Assembly (NCBI GenBank): GCA_035707965.1
Contig: DASSTJ010000078.1
Location: forward strand, 1 to 43,140
Source: DASSTJ01 sp035707965
Lineage (GTDB): Bacteria > Actinomycetota > Actinomycetes > Actinomycetales > Angustibacteraceae
Direction of reading: 5' to 3'
Length of the DNA: 43,140 bases
Within the stretch, counting starts at the first letter, position 1. Each line of letters begins with the position of its first letter. The notes under the pieces are model-generated. The model saw only the letters and a list, made by a program, of their open reading frames with translations. It searched no databases and was not told the origin of the DNA. Positions 24,753 to 32,341 of this stretch are shown here, one piece after another. A program made the translations under genes and the position numbers.

Positions 24753-26153
24753 ATGCGTAGAGTGCCGTCCGCCGCGCGCGACGACCGTGGCCAGGTCTCC
24801 AGCGAGTACCTGGGTGTCATCGCGGTGGTGACGGTCGTCGTCATGACCATCGCCACGCTCTCGACCGGCTTCGGTCAGCAGATCGGCCAGGGCATCGCCG
24901 CGGCGATCTGCCGCATCACCGGTGGCAGCTGCAGCGTCCAGCCGGTCGACCTCGAGGCGACGCTGCCGGACTGCGAGATCTACAGCGAGGACTACGACGT
25001 CAAGGCGGACGTCACGGTGTTCAGCGTCAACCTCGGAGGCAACGGCAAGCTGGCGCTGCGCAAGGTCGTCGACGCGCAGGGCGAGACGAAGTACCTCGTC
25101 GACCAGCAGGTGGGCGCCAACCTCGGGGCGCACGTCATGTTCGGCGAGGAGGGCAAGTTCGGCCTCGGCGAGGGGCTCGCCGCGCAGGTCAAGGGGGGCC
25201 TCACGGGCACCGGCTCGCGCACGTACCAGTTCGACAACGAGAAGGACGCCCGCGACTTCATCGCGGCGAGCGCGATGGAGCCGGGCAAGCAGATCGTGGC
25301 CCACTCGGTGCCGCTCTTCGGCGGGCTGGTGAAGAAGGGCCTCGACAAGATCACGGGCACCGAGTACTCCACGCCCGCCAGCGGCGTCAAGGAGTACTAC
25401 ATCGAGGCCGGCACCAGCTACGACGCGTCGGCCTCCGCATCGGCCGGCATCGAGGCCGAGGTCGGCACGACGGGCATGCAGGTCCTCGGCGTCAAGGTCG
25501 AGCCCGGGCACGGCAAGACGCAGGACAAGCAGACCGTGTACATCAAGGCCAACCGTGACCTCATGGGTTCCCTCGGCATCCTGGGCCAGGGTCCGAGCGG
25601 TGAGCTCAAGGGTGAGGGCGTCATCGGCATCACCCTCCAGGGCGGCCGCGCCGTGGAGGCCTCCATCGAGGTGGCCGGCACCGTGAAGAGCTCGCTGCTG
25701 TCGGGGTCCGACACCGGGGACATCCCGCTGGGCAACGGCCTGCCCAAGGGTTCCGGCACGATCGGGCTGGAGGGAGGCGGCACGGCCCAGGGCAAGGTCA
25801 CGCTGACGCTCGACCTGACGGTGCCGCAGAACCGCACCGCGTTCGCCGACGCGCTGAACAGCGTGGGCCTGCCGGTCATGCCCGACGCGGGCACGCCCGG
25901 CTACCAGGACCCGGTGACGGCGACCGCAGCGCTGGTCGACCGCTTCACGACGGCCGGGCCGGCCGGCGGGGCGTCGTTGACCGCCCAGGCGTACGAGGGG
26001 TCGGAGGCGTCGTTCACGGTAGGGTTCTTCGCTGGTGACCTCATCACGTTCGGAGCGGGCGGTGAGGTGGGCACGAGCGCGAGCACCGCGACCACCAGCC
26101 TCTACTACGATCCGGCCCGGGGCATGGTGCCGTGGAAGAGGTGCGGGGGATGA
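24753..26153 (+). CDS. Flp-pilin-like protein with a ~400-residue ectodomain
   Basis: 466 residues. The N-terminus is a Flp prepilin: RDDRG then QVSSEYLGVIAVVTVVVMTIA, with cleavage expected after Gly13 and Glu at +5 (Glu18), followed by GQQIGQGIAAAICRITGG. This lines up with the window's major pilin (GQQIGSAIGSKITEIAGG) over its whole length. Instead of stopping there, the chain continues for about 400 residues rich in Gly and alternating beta-type sequence (SLGILGQGPSGELKGEGVIG, GTVKSSLLSGSDTGD). Mature cysteines are 53, 60, 74 and 464. No known domain is recognised in the ectodomain. ATG 24753 has GAGG 9 bases upstream; ATG 24744 is the alternative. It is the first gene of a four-gene operon, coupled by ATGA to a lipoprotein. 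A role as pilus-tip or surface-displayed subunit is inferred. Confidence 0.8.
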   Translation: MRRVPSAARDDRGQVSSEYLGVIAVVTVVVMTIATLSTGFGQQIGQGIAAAICRITGGSCSVQPVDLEATLPDCEIYSEDYDVKADVTVFSVNLGGNGKLALRKVVDAQGETKYLVDQQVGANLGAHVMFGEEGKFGLGEGLAAQVKGGLTGTGSRTYQFDNEKDARDFIAASAMEPGKQIVAHSVPLFGGLVKKGLDKITGTEYSTPASGVKEYYIEAGTSYDASASASAGIEAEVGTTGMQVLGVKVEPGHGKTQDKQTVYIKANRDLMGSLGILGQGPSGELKGEGVIGITLQGGRAVEASIEVAGTVKSSLLSGSDTGDIPLGNGLPKGSGTIGLEGGGTAQGKVTLTLDLTVPQNRTAFADALNSVGLPVMPDAGTPGYQDPVTATAALVDRFTTAGPAGGASLTAQAYEGSEASFTVGFFAGDLITFGAGGEVGTSASTATTSLYYDPARGMVPWKRCGG

Positions 26154-26788
26154 CCGGGATCCGAGCTCGGCTGGTCGGCCTGGTGATCGGGGTGACGCTG
26201 GTGGCGGCTGTGACGGCATGCGGTGGCGACGACTCCGGCTCGGCGAAGGCGCCGGCACGTCCCTGGGGCGACTCCGCCCTCCCGACGGGTCAGGTCGTCA
26301 CGCAGGGGCCGGCGAGGTTCACGCTCTCCGACGGCGTCCAGTTCGTGGAGGCCCCGAGCGAGACGCCCGCCCCCGGCACCACGGTGCGCCGCTGGACGTT
26401 CGCCGGCCAGGGGCAGCTGCCCACGTGCGTCGTGCTGCTCAACGTGCAGTCCGGGTACACCGGTGACTTCCCGGCCGGCCCGCAGCAGGTCTTCGATGCG
26501 CGGGTGAAGGTGCAGGGGGGCACGGTGCTGACCAACGAGCCGCGGCCGGGCCCGGGCGGCGCCAAGGCCGGCCTGCTGCAGCACGAGACGTCACCGCACC
26601 TCGGCAAGAACCAGGACACCACGGGGTCGACCTGGACGACGTCCTTCGTCACCGACAAGGGCAGCTACGTCCAGCTCGCCGCCTCTGCCGCGCAGGACGA
26701 CGAGAGCCGCTGCCAGATCGAGTCGATCGCGAAGTCTCTCGAGTGGACCGGCGACGAGGCACCGTCGTCCGGTGCCAGCAGCGCCTGA
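26150..26788 (+). CDS. Lipoprotein of unknown function in pilin-like operon
   Basis: 212 residues. Signal peptide LVGLVIGVTLVAAVTAC with lipobox VTAC (Cys24), so it is lipid-anchored outside the membrane. The mature part starts with a Gly/Asp/Ser linker. It then reads as a beta-rich domain of about 150 residues (FTLSDGVQFVEAPSETPAPG, TCVVLLNVQSGYTGDFPAGP, TWTTSFVTDKGSYVQLAASA) with cysteines in TCVVLL and ESRCQIE that could form a disulfide. No family recognised. The ATG overlaps the stop of the pilin-like gene (ATGA), so the two products are made together, which suggests they work as partners. Confidence 0.75.
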   Translation: MTGIRARLVGLVIGVTLVAAVTACGGDDSGSAKAPARPWGDSALPTGQVVTQGPARFTLSDGVQFVEAPSETPAPGTTVRRWTFAGQGQLPTCVVLLNVQSGYTGDFPAGPQQVFDARVKVQGGTVLTNEPRPGPGGAKAGLLQHETSPHLGKNQDTTGSTWTTSFVTDKGSYVQLAASAAQDDESRCQIESIAKSLEWTGDEAPSSGASSA

Positions 26789-26807
26789 TGGCAGGGTCGG
26801 CGTCCTG

Positions 26808-27278
26808 ATGTCGGGCCTTCGAGAGCAGTGGGTGCCGCCGCAGGACGAGTCGAGGACGGGGCGGGCGTACGTGCTGGGGGTGGTCGCGGCGGTCGTGGCC
26901 GACCTGCTGGCGCTCGGCGTGCTGCTGCTGGTGGTCGGTGTCGTGGGCCTCGGCATCGCCGGCACGGACGGCGTGAGCGACGCGAGCGGCGGTCGGCGCG
27001 CGGTCATCCTCGTGCTGGGTGCGCTCGCGCTGACGGGGTCGACGCTGGCGGGCGGCTGGATGGCGACGTGGACGATGCTGCGGCGCGGCGTGGAGGCCGA
27101 GCCGGCCCGTCGGAGCGCGGTCGTCGCCGTGACCGTCCTCGGTGTGGTGATGCTGCTGGCCGACGGGCTGACGGGCAAGACTCCGCTGCAGTGGGTGTTC
27201 GGGGTGCTCGGTGTGGCGGGCGGCGCGCTCGCGGCCGACCGGCTCGCCCCGCGCAGCGTCGAGCGCGCGCTCCGCTGA
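26808..27278 (+). CDS. Four-helix membrane protein of unknown function
   Basis: 156 residues with about four membrane segments: AYVLGVVAAVVADLLALGVL with LLLVVGVVGLGIAG, VILVLGALALTGSTLAGGWM, AVVAVTVLGVVMLLADGL and LQWVFGVLGVAGGALAAD. No domain recognised. The ATG at 26808 gives MSGLREQWVPPQDE; a GTG at 26772 would overlap the previous gene by 17 bases. It lies 19 bases after the lipoprotein gene and 4 bases before the next, so it belongs to the pilin-like operon. Possible role: membrane partner or scaffold for the exported proteins beside it. Confidence 0.7.
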   Translation: MSGLREQWVPPQDESRTGRAYVLGVVAAVVADLLALGVLLLVVGVVGLGIAGTDGVSDASGGRRAVILVLGALALTGSTLAGGWMATWTMLRRGVEAEPARRSAVVAVTVLGVVMLLADGLTGKTPLQWVFGVLGVAGGALAADRLAPRSVERALR

Positions 27279-27282
27279 CGAC

Positions 27283-27978
27283 GTGGCGGCTCGGCCTCGC
27301 ACGGCTCTCGTCGTGACCTTCGTCGTCGTCGGAGTGCTGGTGCTCGCCACCGTCGCGGTGCTCGGGATCGTGGTGGTCCGCACCCTCGTCCCGGGTGGCC
27401 CCGACGCCTCCGACGTGGTGTCGGCCGACGTCACCGCCCACCTGTCCACGGTGCCGAGCGGCACGCGGGTCGAGCTCGTCGTTGCGCCCACCGCGCAGAG
27501 CCGCAGCGACCAGCTGGTGCTCCCGGACTCGACCGTCGACCTGACCTACCTGACACCCGACCGCACCGGCCCGTCCGCGACGCTCGGGGCTGCCGAGCGC
27601 ACCGAGGTGCGCGTCGACGGCCGCCGGGTACGGCACTCGGACGGCACCTTCGGTCCGGTCGACCTCGCCGACGGCGCGGTGACCCTGACGTTCACGGTGC
27701 CCGCCGTGCACGGCCGCCGCGTCCTGTTCCCCGCGTCGCTGGGCGAGCGGGTCCACGTGCGTTCGCTCACCGTCGAGGCCGATCCGGGCACGGTGAGCAG
27801 CTGCCTGCTGCTCGAGTCCCACGACGCCCTCGCGGGGCACGACGTGCTGGCGCCGTGCGACGTCGGTCAGACCCTGCGGGCCGACCCGGCGCGCTACAAC
27901 GGGTGGAGCGACGGCCGGGTGGCGCTGGGCTACGTGCGGCTCGAGCTCGCCCCCACCTCGGGCGGAGCAGCCGGCTAG
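27283..27978 (+). CDS. Single-pass membrane protein with extracellular beta-rich domain
   Basis: 231 residues from GTG 27283. One membrane helix (ALVVTFVVVGVLVLATVAVLGIVVV) lies near the N-terminus, and the remaining 190 residues are outside. The ectodomain reads beta-rich (RVELVVAPTAQSRSDQLVLP, STVDLTYLTPD, TEVRVDGRRVRHSDGTFG, AVTLTFTVPAVHGRRVLFP) and has two cysteines (SSCLLLES, APCDVGQ) that could pair. No family recognised. Start is 4 bases after the previous stop; it closes the pilin-like operon. Its TAG directly abuts the stop of the convergent DUF192 gene with no base between. Confidence 0.7.
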   Translation: MAARPRTALVVTFVVVGVLVLATVAVLGIVVVRTLVPGGPDASDVVSADVTAHLSTVPSGTRVELVVAPTAQSRSDQLVLPDSTVDLTYLTPDRTGPSATLGAAERTEVRVDGRRVRHSDGTFGPVDLADGAVTLTFTVPAVHGRRVLFPASLGERVHVRSLTVEADPGTVSSCLLLESHDALAGHDVLAPCDVGQTLRADPARYNGWSDGRVALGYVRLELAPTSGGAAG

Positions 27979-28320
27979 CTAGACGAGCGGCCGCAGCTGC
28001 AACCGCGAGCCGCGTCGGACACCCCACTCCTCGAGCCGTCCTGGCTCCGTCTCGACGACCCACCGGGTGCGCGGACGCCAGAGGCCGAGGCGCTGCCGTG
28101 GCATGTGGACGACGGCGCTGACGGTGCCGTCACGCCGCACGAAGGCGACGTCGATGGCGAATCGCATGCCGAACGTGTGCAGCGACGAGGCGGGCTCGAT
28201 GACGAGGCCGCTCTCGACGCCGTCCCGGCCGAGCAGGCCCCGGGACCGCTCGGCGAGCGTGCGGGCGCGTTCCACCTGCGCGGCCACGCGACCGTCGACC
28301 ACAAGGGTCAGCTTCTCCAT
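27979..28320 (-). CDS. DUF192 family protein
   Basis: 113 residues with the DUF192 core: LAERSRGLLGRDGVESGLVIEPASSLHTFGMRFAIDVAFVRRDGTVSAVVHMPR, where the HTFGMRF.IDV.FV segment is the family signature, ending in VVETEPGRLEEWGVRRGSRL. The biochemical role of DUF192 is not established. Unlike many members it lacks an N-terminal signal peptide, so it is probably cytoplasmic. ATG 28320 has AGGAGG 7 bases upstream. It is divergent from the zinc-ribbon gene, and genes like this are often seen beside Tad loci in actinobacteria (from memory, not checked). Confidence 0.88.
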   Translation of the reverse strand: MEKLTLVVDGRVAAQVERARTLAERSRGLLGRDGVESGLVIEPASSLHTFGMRFAIDVAFVRRDGTVSAVVHMPRQRLGLWRPRTRWVVETEPGRLEEWGVRRGSRLQLRPLV

Positions 28321-28405
28321 CGGGGGCCTCCTGGCCGGGCCGTATCATGTCCGTCGAGACGGGGGCCGCGCACGGCCGCGCCCCGCCGCCGAACGAGGGG
28401 GATGC

Positions 28406-29278
28406 ATGACAGCAGTCGTCGCGGTGACGGGTCTGCTCACCGGCGGGCCGAGCACCGTCGACCTCGACCGCTCGTCGGCACAGGGTCGCACGAAGCAGTC
28501 GGTGGACCCCTGGTACGACGTGCTGGGCTCGGTGGTCGACGAGGCCGACGTGCTCGTCCTCGTGCGGTCGCCCCACGCCAGCGCCGTCCGGCGACGGCTC
28601 GCCCGGGTGCGCTCGTTGCTCGACACCGACCGGATCGCGATGGTCGACGTGCCGGTCGGGCCGCTGGCCGCTGGTGTGCTGGCGGACGCCGTGGCGCGGG
28701 GACTGCTGAGCGGTCGGCTCGTGCCGGCTCAGGTGCCCGCGGCGGTCCGGCACGCTGCTGACCTCTGCCTCGACGTCGGGGTCGTGCGGCGTGTCTCCGA
28801 CCTCGACCTGCCCTCCGTGACGCTGGCCCACCAGCTCCGCTCCTACCTGCCGTGGTCGAGCCGGTTCGTCGTGAGCCTGGCGCCCACCCTGGCCGTGGGG
28901 CACCTCGCTGCTCACGACACGCAGCTGCGAGGGCCGGAGCCCGCCCTGCCGCAGGCATCCGGCCCCCTGCGAGCCCTGACCGCCGGCACGCCCCTGCCGG
29001 CGGCGTTGCTGACGCTGCTGCAGCGTGCGGGCCTCGAGGCTGAGGTGGTGCAGCAGCCGGCGCTCCACGCGCTGCTCGCCGACGCCTGGGCCGACCCTGG
29101 CTGCGCCGAGCTCGTGGTGATGCCCGCCCACGACGACGAGTGGCTCGGCACCGGCGTGCTGCCGGCCACGGCCGCGTGCACCTGGTGCGACCGTCCGCGC
29201 ACCAGCACGGCGTGCCTGTTCTGCGGGGAGTGGGCGGGCGCCGACGAGGCGCGCACGGTCGCGGGCCCCGCGGCGTGA
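28406..29278 (+). CDS. Unknown protein with C-terminal zinc ribbon, between pilus loci
   Basis: 290 residues. The N-terminal part (TAVVAVTGLLTGGPSTVDLD, VLGSVVDEADVLVLVRSPHA, RIAMVDVPVGPLAAGVLAD) looks like an alpha/beta fold resembling nucleotide-binding or SIMIBI/Rossmann proteins, but no Walker A is present. The C-terminus has two CxxC pairs, Cys258/Cys261 and Cys270/Cys273, separated by eight residues. This compact zinc ribbon is like those closing regulatory proteins. No family identified. ATG 28406 follows a GAGGGGG ribosome site. The position, between the long-pilin operon and the Tad operon and on its own transcript, suggests a regulatory or assembly role in surface structures, but this is inference. 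Confidence 0.7.
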   Translation: MTAVVAVTGLLTGGPSTVDLDRSSAQGRTKQSVDPWYDVLGSVVDEADVLVLVRSPHASAVRRRLARVRSLLDTDRIAMVDVPVGPLAAGVLADAVARGLLSGRLVPAQVPAAVRHAADLCLDVGVVRRVSDLDLPSVTLAHQLRSYLPWSSRFVVSLAPTLAVGHLAAHDTQLRGPEPALPQASGPLRALTAGTPLPAALLTLLQRAGLEAEVVQQPALHALLADAWADPGCAELVVMPAHDDEWLGTGVLPATAACTWCDRPRTSTACLFCGEWAGADEARTVAGPAA

Positions 29279-29279
29279 C

Positions 29280-29329
29280 CTGAGGCGCCTGCTGGCGCCG
29301 CCAGCCTCGTCGACCACCGGTAGCCTCAG
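29280..29329. terminator. Stem-loop between convergent zinc-ribbon and tadG-like genes
   Basis: Outer arms CTGAGGC (29280-29286) and GCCTCAG (29323-29329) pair. Inside lies a second hairpin GCTGGC/GCCAGC (29291-29305). It begins just after the zinc-ribbon gene stop and overlaps the tadG-like stop. Likely bidirectional terminator without a U-tract. Confidence 0.5.
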
Positions 29330-30057
29330 TCGACGATCTCGACCCGGAAGCTCTGCTCCGCCAGGCGAATCGGGTTCAGCGACCTGATGGGGTCGGCGAC
29401 GTCGTCCGGCAGCTCGCCCCCGTCGCCCCCGAGGAGCGGCCCCAGCACGCTGCCCCAGCCTGGCCCGACCCCGAGCCCGTCGCCGCAGCCGGTCGGGCCG
29501 ACGCCAAGGGTCAGGGCCGCCTGATCGACGATGCGGGCTGCGACCAGCGCCGCAGGGCCACCGCCGTCCACCTGGGGGCAGCGGTGGAAGCTCACGCGCA
29601 CCGTGCTGTGGACCCGCACCGGCGTGTTCTCGTTGCCCGTCACCGGCCCTGGCGACAGCTCACCCGACGGGCCCACCAGGTCGACCCGGACGCCGTTGCT
29701 GCCGATGCGCTGGACGGAGAGGTCGGCGCACGACAGGTGCGTGGTGCGGTGCCTGTTCGCCGACCAGTTGCGGTCGGCCGCGTCGCACGCCGTCGTGGCG
29801 CCGCCTGCACCGCCCACGTCGATGAGGTGGCTCAGCGGTGTGGGCAGGCTGCTCACCGCGCTCAGAACGGCCTCGAGGCGCACCTGCTTGCCGGCCGCGA
29901 CCGAACCGGCGTCCGCTGCCGTCTGCGTCTGCGTCCGCTGGTCGGCGGCCTGCCCGACCTGGCCCCACGCGAAGCCGATGAAGAGGATGAACGCGACGGC
30001 GAGGAGGAGGGCCGGGAACACCTGGCCCTCCTCCTCGTGACGCAGCCGGTTCAGCAC
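29326..30057 (-). CDS. TadG-like pilus-associated protein
   Basis: 243 residues from GTG 30057. The N-terminus EEEGQVFPALLLAVAFILFIGFAWGQVGQAADQRTQTQTAADAGSVAAG matches the N-terminal segment of TadG/Flp-pilus-assembly proteins: a membrane helix followed by an A/Q/T-rich helix with AADAGSVAAG. The mature part has cysteines at ACDAADRNW, SCADLSV, RCPQVDG and GCGDGL. It is the last gene of the Tad block, 25 bases after flp, on the same strand. In other bacteria TadG-like proteins are minor envelope components of the Flp pilus. Confidence 0.75.
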   Translation of the reverse strand: MLNRLRHEEEGQVFPALLLAVAFILFIGFAWGQVGQAADQRTQTQTAADAGSVAAGKQVRLEAVLSAVSSLPTPLSHLIDVGGAGGATTACDAADRNWSANRHRTTHLSCADLSVQRIGSNGVRVDLVGPSGELSPGPVTGNENTPVRVHSTVRVSFHRCPQVDGGGPAALVAARIVDQAALTLGVGPTGCGDGLGVGPGWGSVLGPLLGGDGGELPDDVADPIRSLNPIRLAEQSFRVEIVD

Positions 30058-30082
30058 GGTCGGCGGGTCGTCGTCGCGTCGG

Positions 30083-30286
30083 TCAGCCGCCGGCGATCTC
30101 GGTGATCTTGCTGCCGATGGCGCTGCCGATCTGCTGCCCGAGGTTCGTCTGCGAGATCGCGGCGATGATCGCCGCGACGATGACGATGATGCCGAGGTAC
30201 TCCGCGGCGGTCTGGCCGCGGTCGTCGCGCACCCGGTCGGTCAGGCGCGCGCCCAGCACCGTGAGCGAGGCACAGAGGAAGTGCAT
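30083..30286 (-). CDS. flp: Major Flp-type pilin
   Basis: 67 residues, the usual size of a Flp prepilin. The leader ends in RVRDDRG; cleavage after Gly by a TadV-type peptidase gives QTAAEYLGIIVIVAAIIAAIS with the essential Glu at +5 followed by Tyr, then GQQIGSAIGSKITEIAGG. The mature protein is a single hydrophobic helix that polymerises into the pilus. ATG 30286 is preceded by AAGGAG 8 bases upstream, the best ribosome site in the locus and consistent with high expression. It is separated from the regulator gene by 121 bases containing a direct repeat and a possible -10, so it probably has its own promoter. Confidence 0.92.
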   Translation of the reverse strand: MHFLCASLTVLGARLTDRVRDDRGQTAAEYLGIIVIVAAIIAAISQTNLGQQIGSAIGSKITEIAGG

Positions 30287-30341
30287 GTCCAGCTCCTTCG
30301 TGAGGTGGGGGCCGCCATTCGCCGGCTCCGTGTCGAGGACG

Positions 30342-30398
30342 ACGCTACGGAGCGAGACGACGGGCGCAGAGGGCCTGCGGGCCCAATCGCGGGCCCAA
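30342..30398 (-). promoter_or_regulatory. Putative flp promoter with upstream direct repeat
   Basis: On the minus strand TTGGGCCCGC occurs twice with a 12-base period (30389-30398 and 30377-30386). About 30 bases further downstream is TAGCGT (30342-30347), a TANNNT-type -10 element 55 bases before the flp ATG. The repeat sits where an activator site just upstream of -35 would be. The NarL-type regulator encoded immediately upstream is the obvious candidate to bind it. Function inferred. Confidence 0.4.
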
Positions 30399-30407
30399 CC
30401 GGACGGG

Positions 30408-31136
30408 TCAGGCAAGGCCCGTGCCGTCCGGCTCGTCGGTGCCGACCCAGCGGGCGATCGCCTGCGAGCGGGTCGTCACCATGAGCTTGGGGAAGATGCG
30501 GTTGAGGTGGTTCTTGACGGTCTTGACCGACAGGAACAGTCGCGTGGCGATCTCGGTGTTCGTCAGGCCGGCGGCCACCAGCGTCATGACCTCGACCTCG
30601 CGCTCCGACAGCTGCGCCCACGGCACGTGCCGCGCCGGGTCGTCGGCGAGCGGCTCCACCGGCACGGGTCGCATCAGCGAGCGCTGCACGGCACGCCCCG
30701 CCACCGGGGACAGCGCGGCCTCCCCGCGAGCCGCACCGAGGACCGCGACCGCGAGGGACGTCGGGTCGAACTGCCCGTAGACCAGGTAGCCGACGGCCCC
30801 CCGGCGCAGCGCGTCGACGATGGTGTCGTCGTCGTCGGTCTGCGTGAGCATGAGCACCCGGGTCTGCGCGGCCACCTCGGGCAGCACGTCGAGGCCGTCG
30901 CCACCGGGCATGCGCACGTCCAGCAGGAGGACGTCCGGCCGGTGCTGCTCGACGGCCTCCAGCGCCTGCTGGCCGGTGGATGCCTCGCCGACCACGTCGA
31001 TGCGCCCGCTCGCTCCCAGCAGCTGGACGAGGCCCATGCGGACGATCGGGTTGTCGTCCGCGACGACCACGCGCAGCAGCGACGACTGCCCGCCGCTCTC
31101 CACGAGGTCGTCGGGGCGGTCGACGTCAAGGCTCAT
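30408..31136 (-). CDS. NarL/LuxR-type response regulator in the Tad operon
   Basis: 242 residues. Receiver domain 21-135 with the acidic pair Asp27/Asp28, phosphorylation site Asp73 in LLLDVRMP and Thr98. The conserved lysine that normally follows (GYLLK in this family) is replaced by Tyr120 in GYLVYG, which is unusual and may alter phosphorylation switching. The C-terminal LuxR-type helix-turn-helix has LSEREVEVMTLVAAGLTNTEIATRLFLSVKTVKNHLNRIF. Coupled by an ATGA overlap to the histidine kinase gene upstream and followed by flp. It most likely controls pilin or pilus expression. Confidence 0.92.
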   Translation of the reverse strand: MSLDVDRPDDLVESGGQSSLLRVVVADDNPIVRMGLVQLLGASGRIDVVGEASTGQQALEAVEQHRPDVLLLDVRMPGGDGLDVLPEVAAQTRVLMLTQTDDDDTIVDALRRGAVGYLVYGQFDPTSLAVAVLGAARGEAALSPVAGRAVQRSLMRPVPVEPLADDPARHVPWAQLSEREVEVMTLVAAGLTNTEIATRLFLSVKTVKNHLNRIFPKLMVTTRSQAIARWVGTDEPDGTGLA

Positions 31137-32341
31137 GCCAGTGGCTCCCGTGCCGAACCGGGGGCGAGCGGCACGAGCAGCTCGAGCGTCGCCCCGGCGC
31201 CCGGCGTGCTGGTGAGGGTGAGGGTGCCGCCGGCGCGTTCGGCGCGCTCCCGCATGCCAGCCAGGCCGAAGTGGCCGTGGCGCACCAGGTCCGCGGCGGC
31301 CGACGCGTCGAAGCCGGGGCCGTCGTCCGACACGACGACACGCAGCGCGTCGTCCGAGGCACGGACGTCGACCTGCACGGTGGCACCGGGCGCGTGCTTG
31401 GACGCGTTGTGCAGCGCCTCGCTCACGACGGCCACCACCTCGGCGCGGACCTGCCGGGGAACCCTCAGCTCGTCGAGGCCGTCATCGAGGGTCACCCGCA
31501 GGTCGAGCTCGGGACACTCGTCGACGCAGCGCGTCAGCCCGGCCGTCAGCGGCTCGGCGGCGGCCCTGGTCTGGTGGATGAGCTCGCGCGCCTGGACGGC
31601 GCTCGCGTCGATCATCCGAGCAAGGCGGTGCAGGGAGCCTGCCGCGCCGTCGAGCGAGAGCCGCCCGTCGGCCAGCAGCGTGGCGTCGGCCTGGGCGCTC
31701 ATGGCGACGCCGTGCAGCGACTTCGTGAGGCCGTCGTGGAGGTCGCGCGCGAGCCGCATGCGCTCCTGGGCCGCTGCCTCGCTGGCGTCGAGCCGGGCGA
31801 TGCGCTGGGCGTCGTCCCGCTGCTGGTCGAGCAGCCGCTGCAGGGCGTGGCCGGCGGCAGTGGCCAGCGGCGGCAGGGACACCAGCAGCACCTGACCGGA
31901 CGACTCGGGCGACCGCACCCACGTGGCCAGCAGCACGGCGACCGACAGCGTGGCCGCGGTGGCGGCAGCCGTGCGCGTCGAGAACAGCAGACCGCCGAGC
32001 ACGCCGGACCCGATGAGGTAGAGCATGATCGGGCTGCCTGCGCCGAGCCCGATCGCGAGCAGGCCGGCGATGGCGGTGTCGAGCACCAGGTAGACGCCGC
32101 GCAGGGTCGGGGCCACCAGCCCGGGTCGTCGGGCCCACCGGTGCAGGCCGAACCACGCGCCCACGAACGCGACGACCAGCAGCGAGGCGGTGTCCGCGAG
32201 CGCGTGCTGGTTGACGGCGGTGAAGAAGCTCAGCGCCACCGCGGTCAGCCGCAGCACCTGCACCCACTGGCAGACGCGGCCCTTCGGGCTGAGCGCCTCC
32301 GCTCCCCCGAGTGCTCGGCTGGACGACGTCACGAGGGTCAC
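31133..32341 (-). CDS. Sensor histidine kinase (HisKA_3 type) in the Tad operon
   Basis: 402 residues from GTG 32341. Five or six membrane helices (about 27-165) with hardly any extracellular loop form the sensor part, so the stimulus may be in the membrane. The dimerisation/phosphoacceptor helix ERMRLARDLHDGLTKSLHG carries His202; the ATPase domain has EALHNASKHA (Asn312), DDGPGF (339-344) and GHFGLAGM (356-363). All catalytic boxes are intact. It overlaps tadC by GTGA and the response regulator by ATGA, so machine, sensor and regulator are translated in series. Confidence 0.92.
   Translation of the reverse strand: MTLVTSSSRALGGAEALSPKGRVCQWVQVLRLTAVALSFFTAVNQHALADTASLLVVAFVGAWFGLHRWARRPGLVAPTLRGVYLVLDTAIAGLLAIGLGAGSPIMLYLIGSGVLGGLLFSTRTAAATAATLSVAVLLATWVRSPESSGQVLLVSLPPLATAAGHALQRLLDQQRDDAQRIARLDASEAAAQERMRLARDLHDGLTKSLHGVAMSAQADATLLADGRLSLDGAAGSLHRLARMIDASAVQARELIHQTRAAAEPLTAGLTRCVDECPELDLRVTLDDGLDELRVPRQVRAEVVAVVSEALHNASKHAPGATVQVDVRASDDALRVVVSDDGPGFDASAAADLVRHGHFGLAGMRERAERAGGTLTLTSTPGAGATLELLVPLAPGSAREPLA

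Noticed and set aside
27976..27981. Overlapping stop codons TAG/CTA of convergent genes as a special signal
   Set aside because: It is simply the tight abutment of two genes; no structure or repeat surrounds it.
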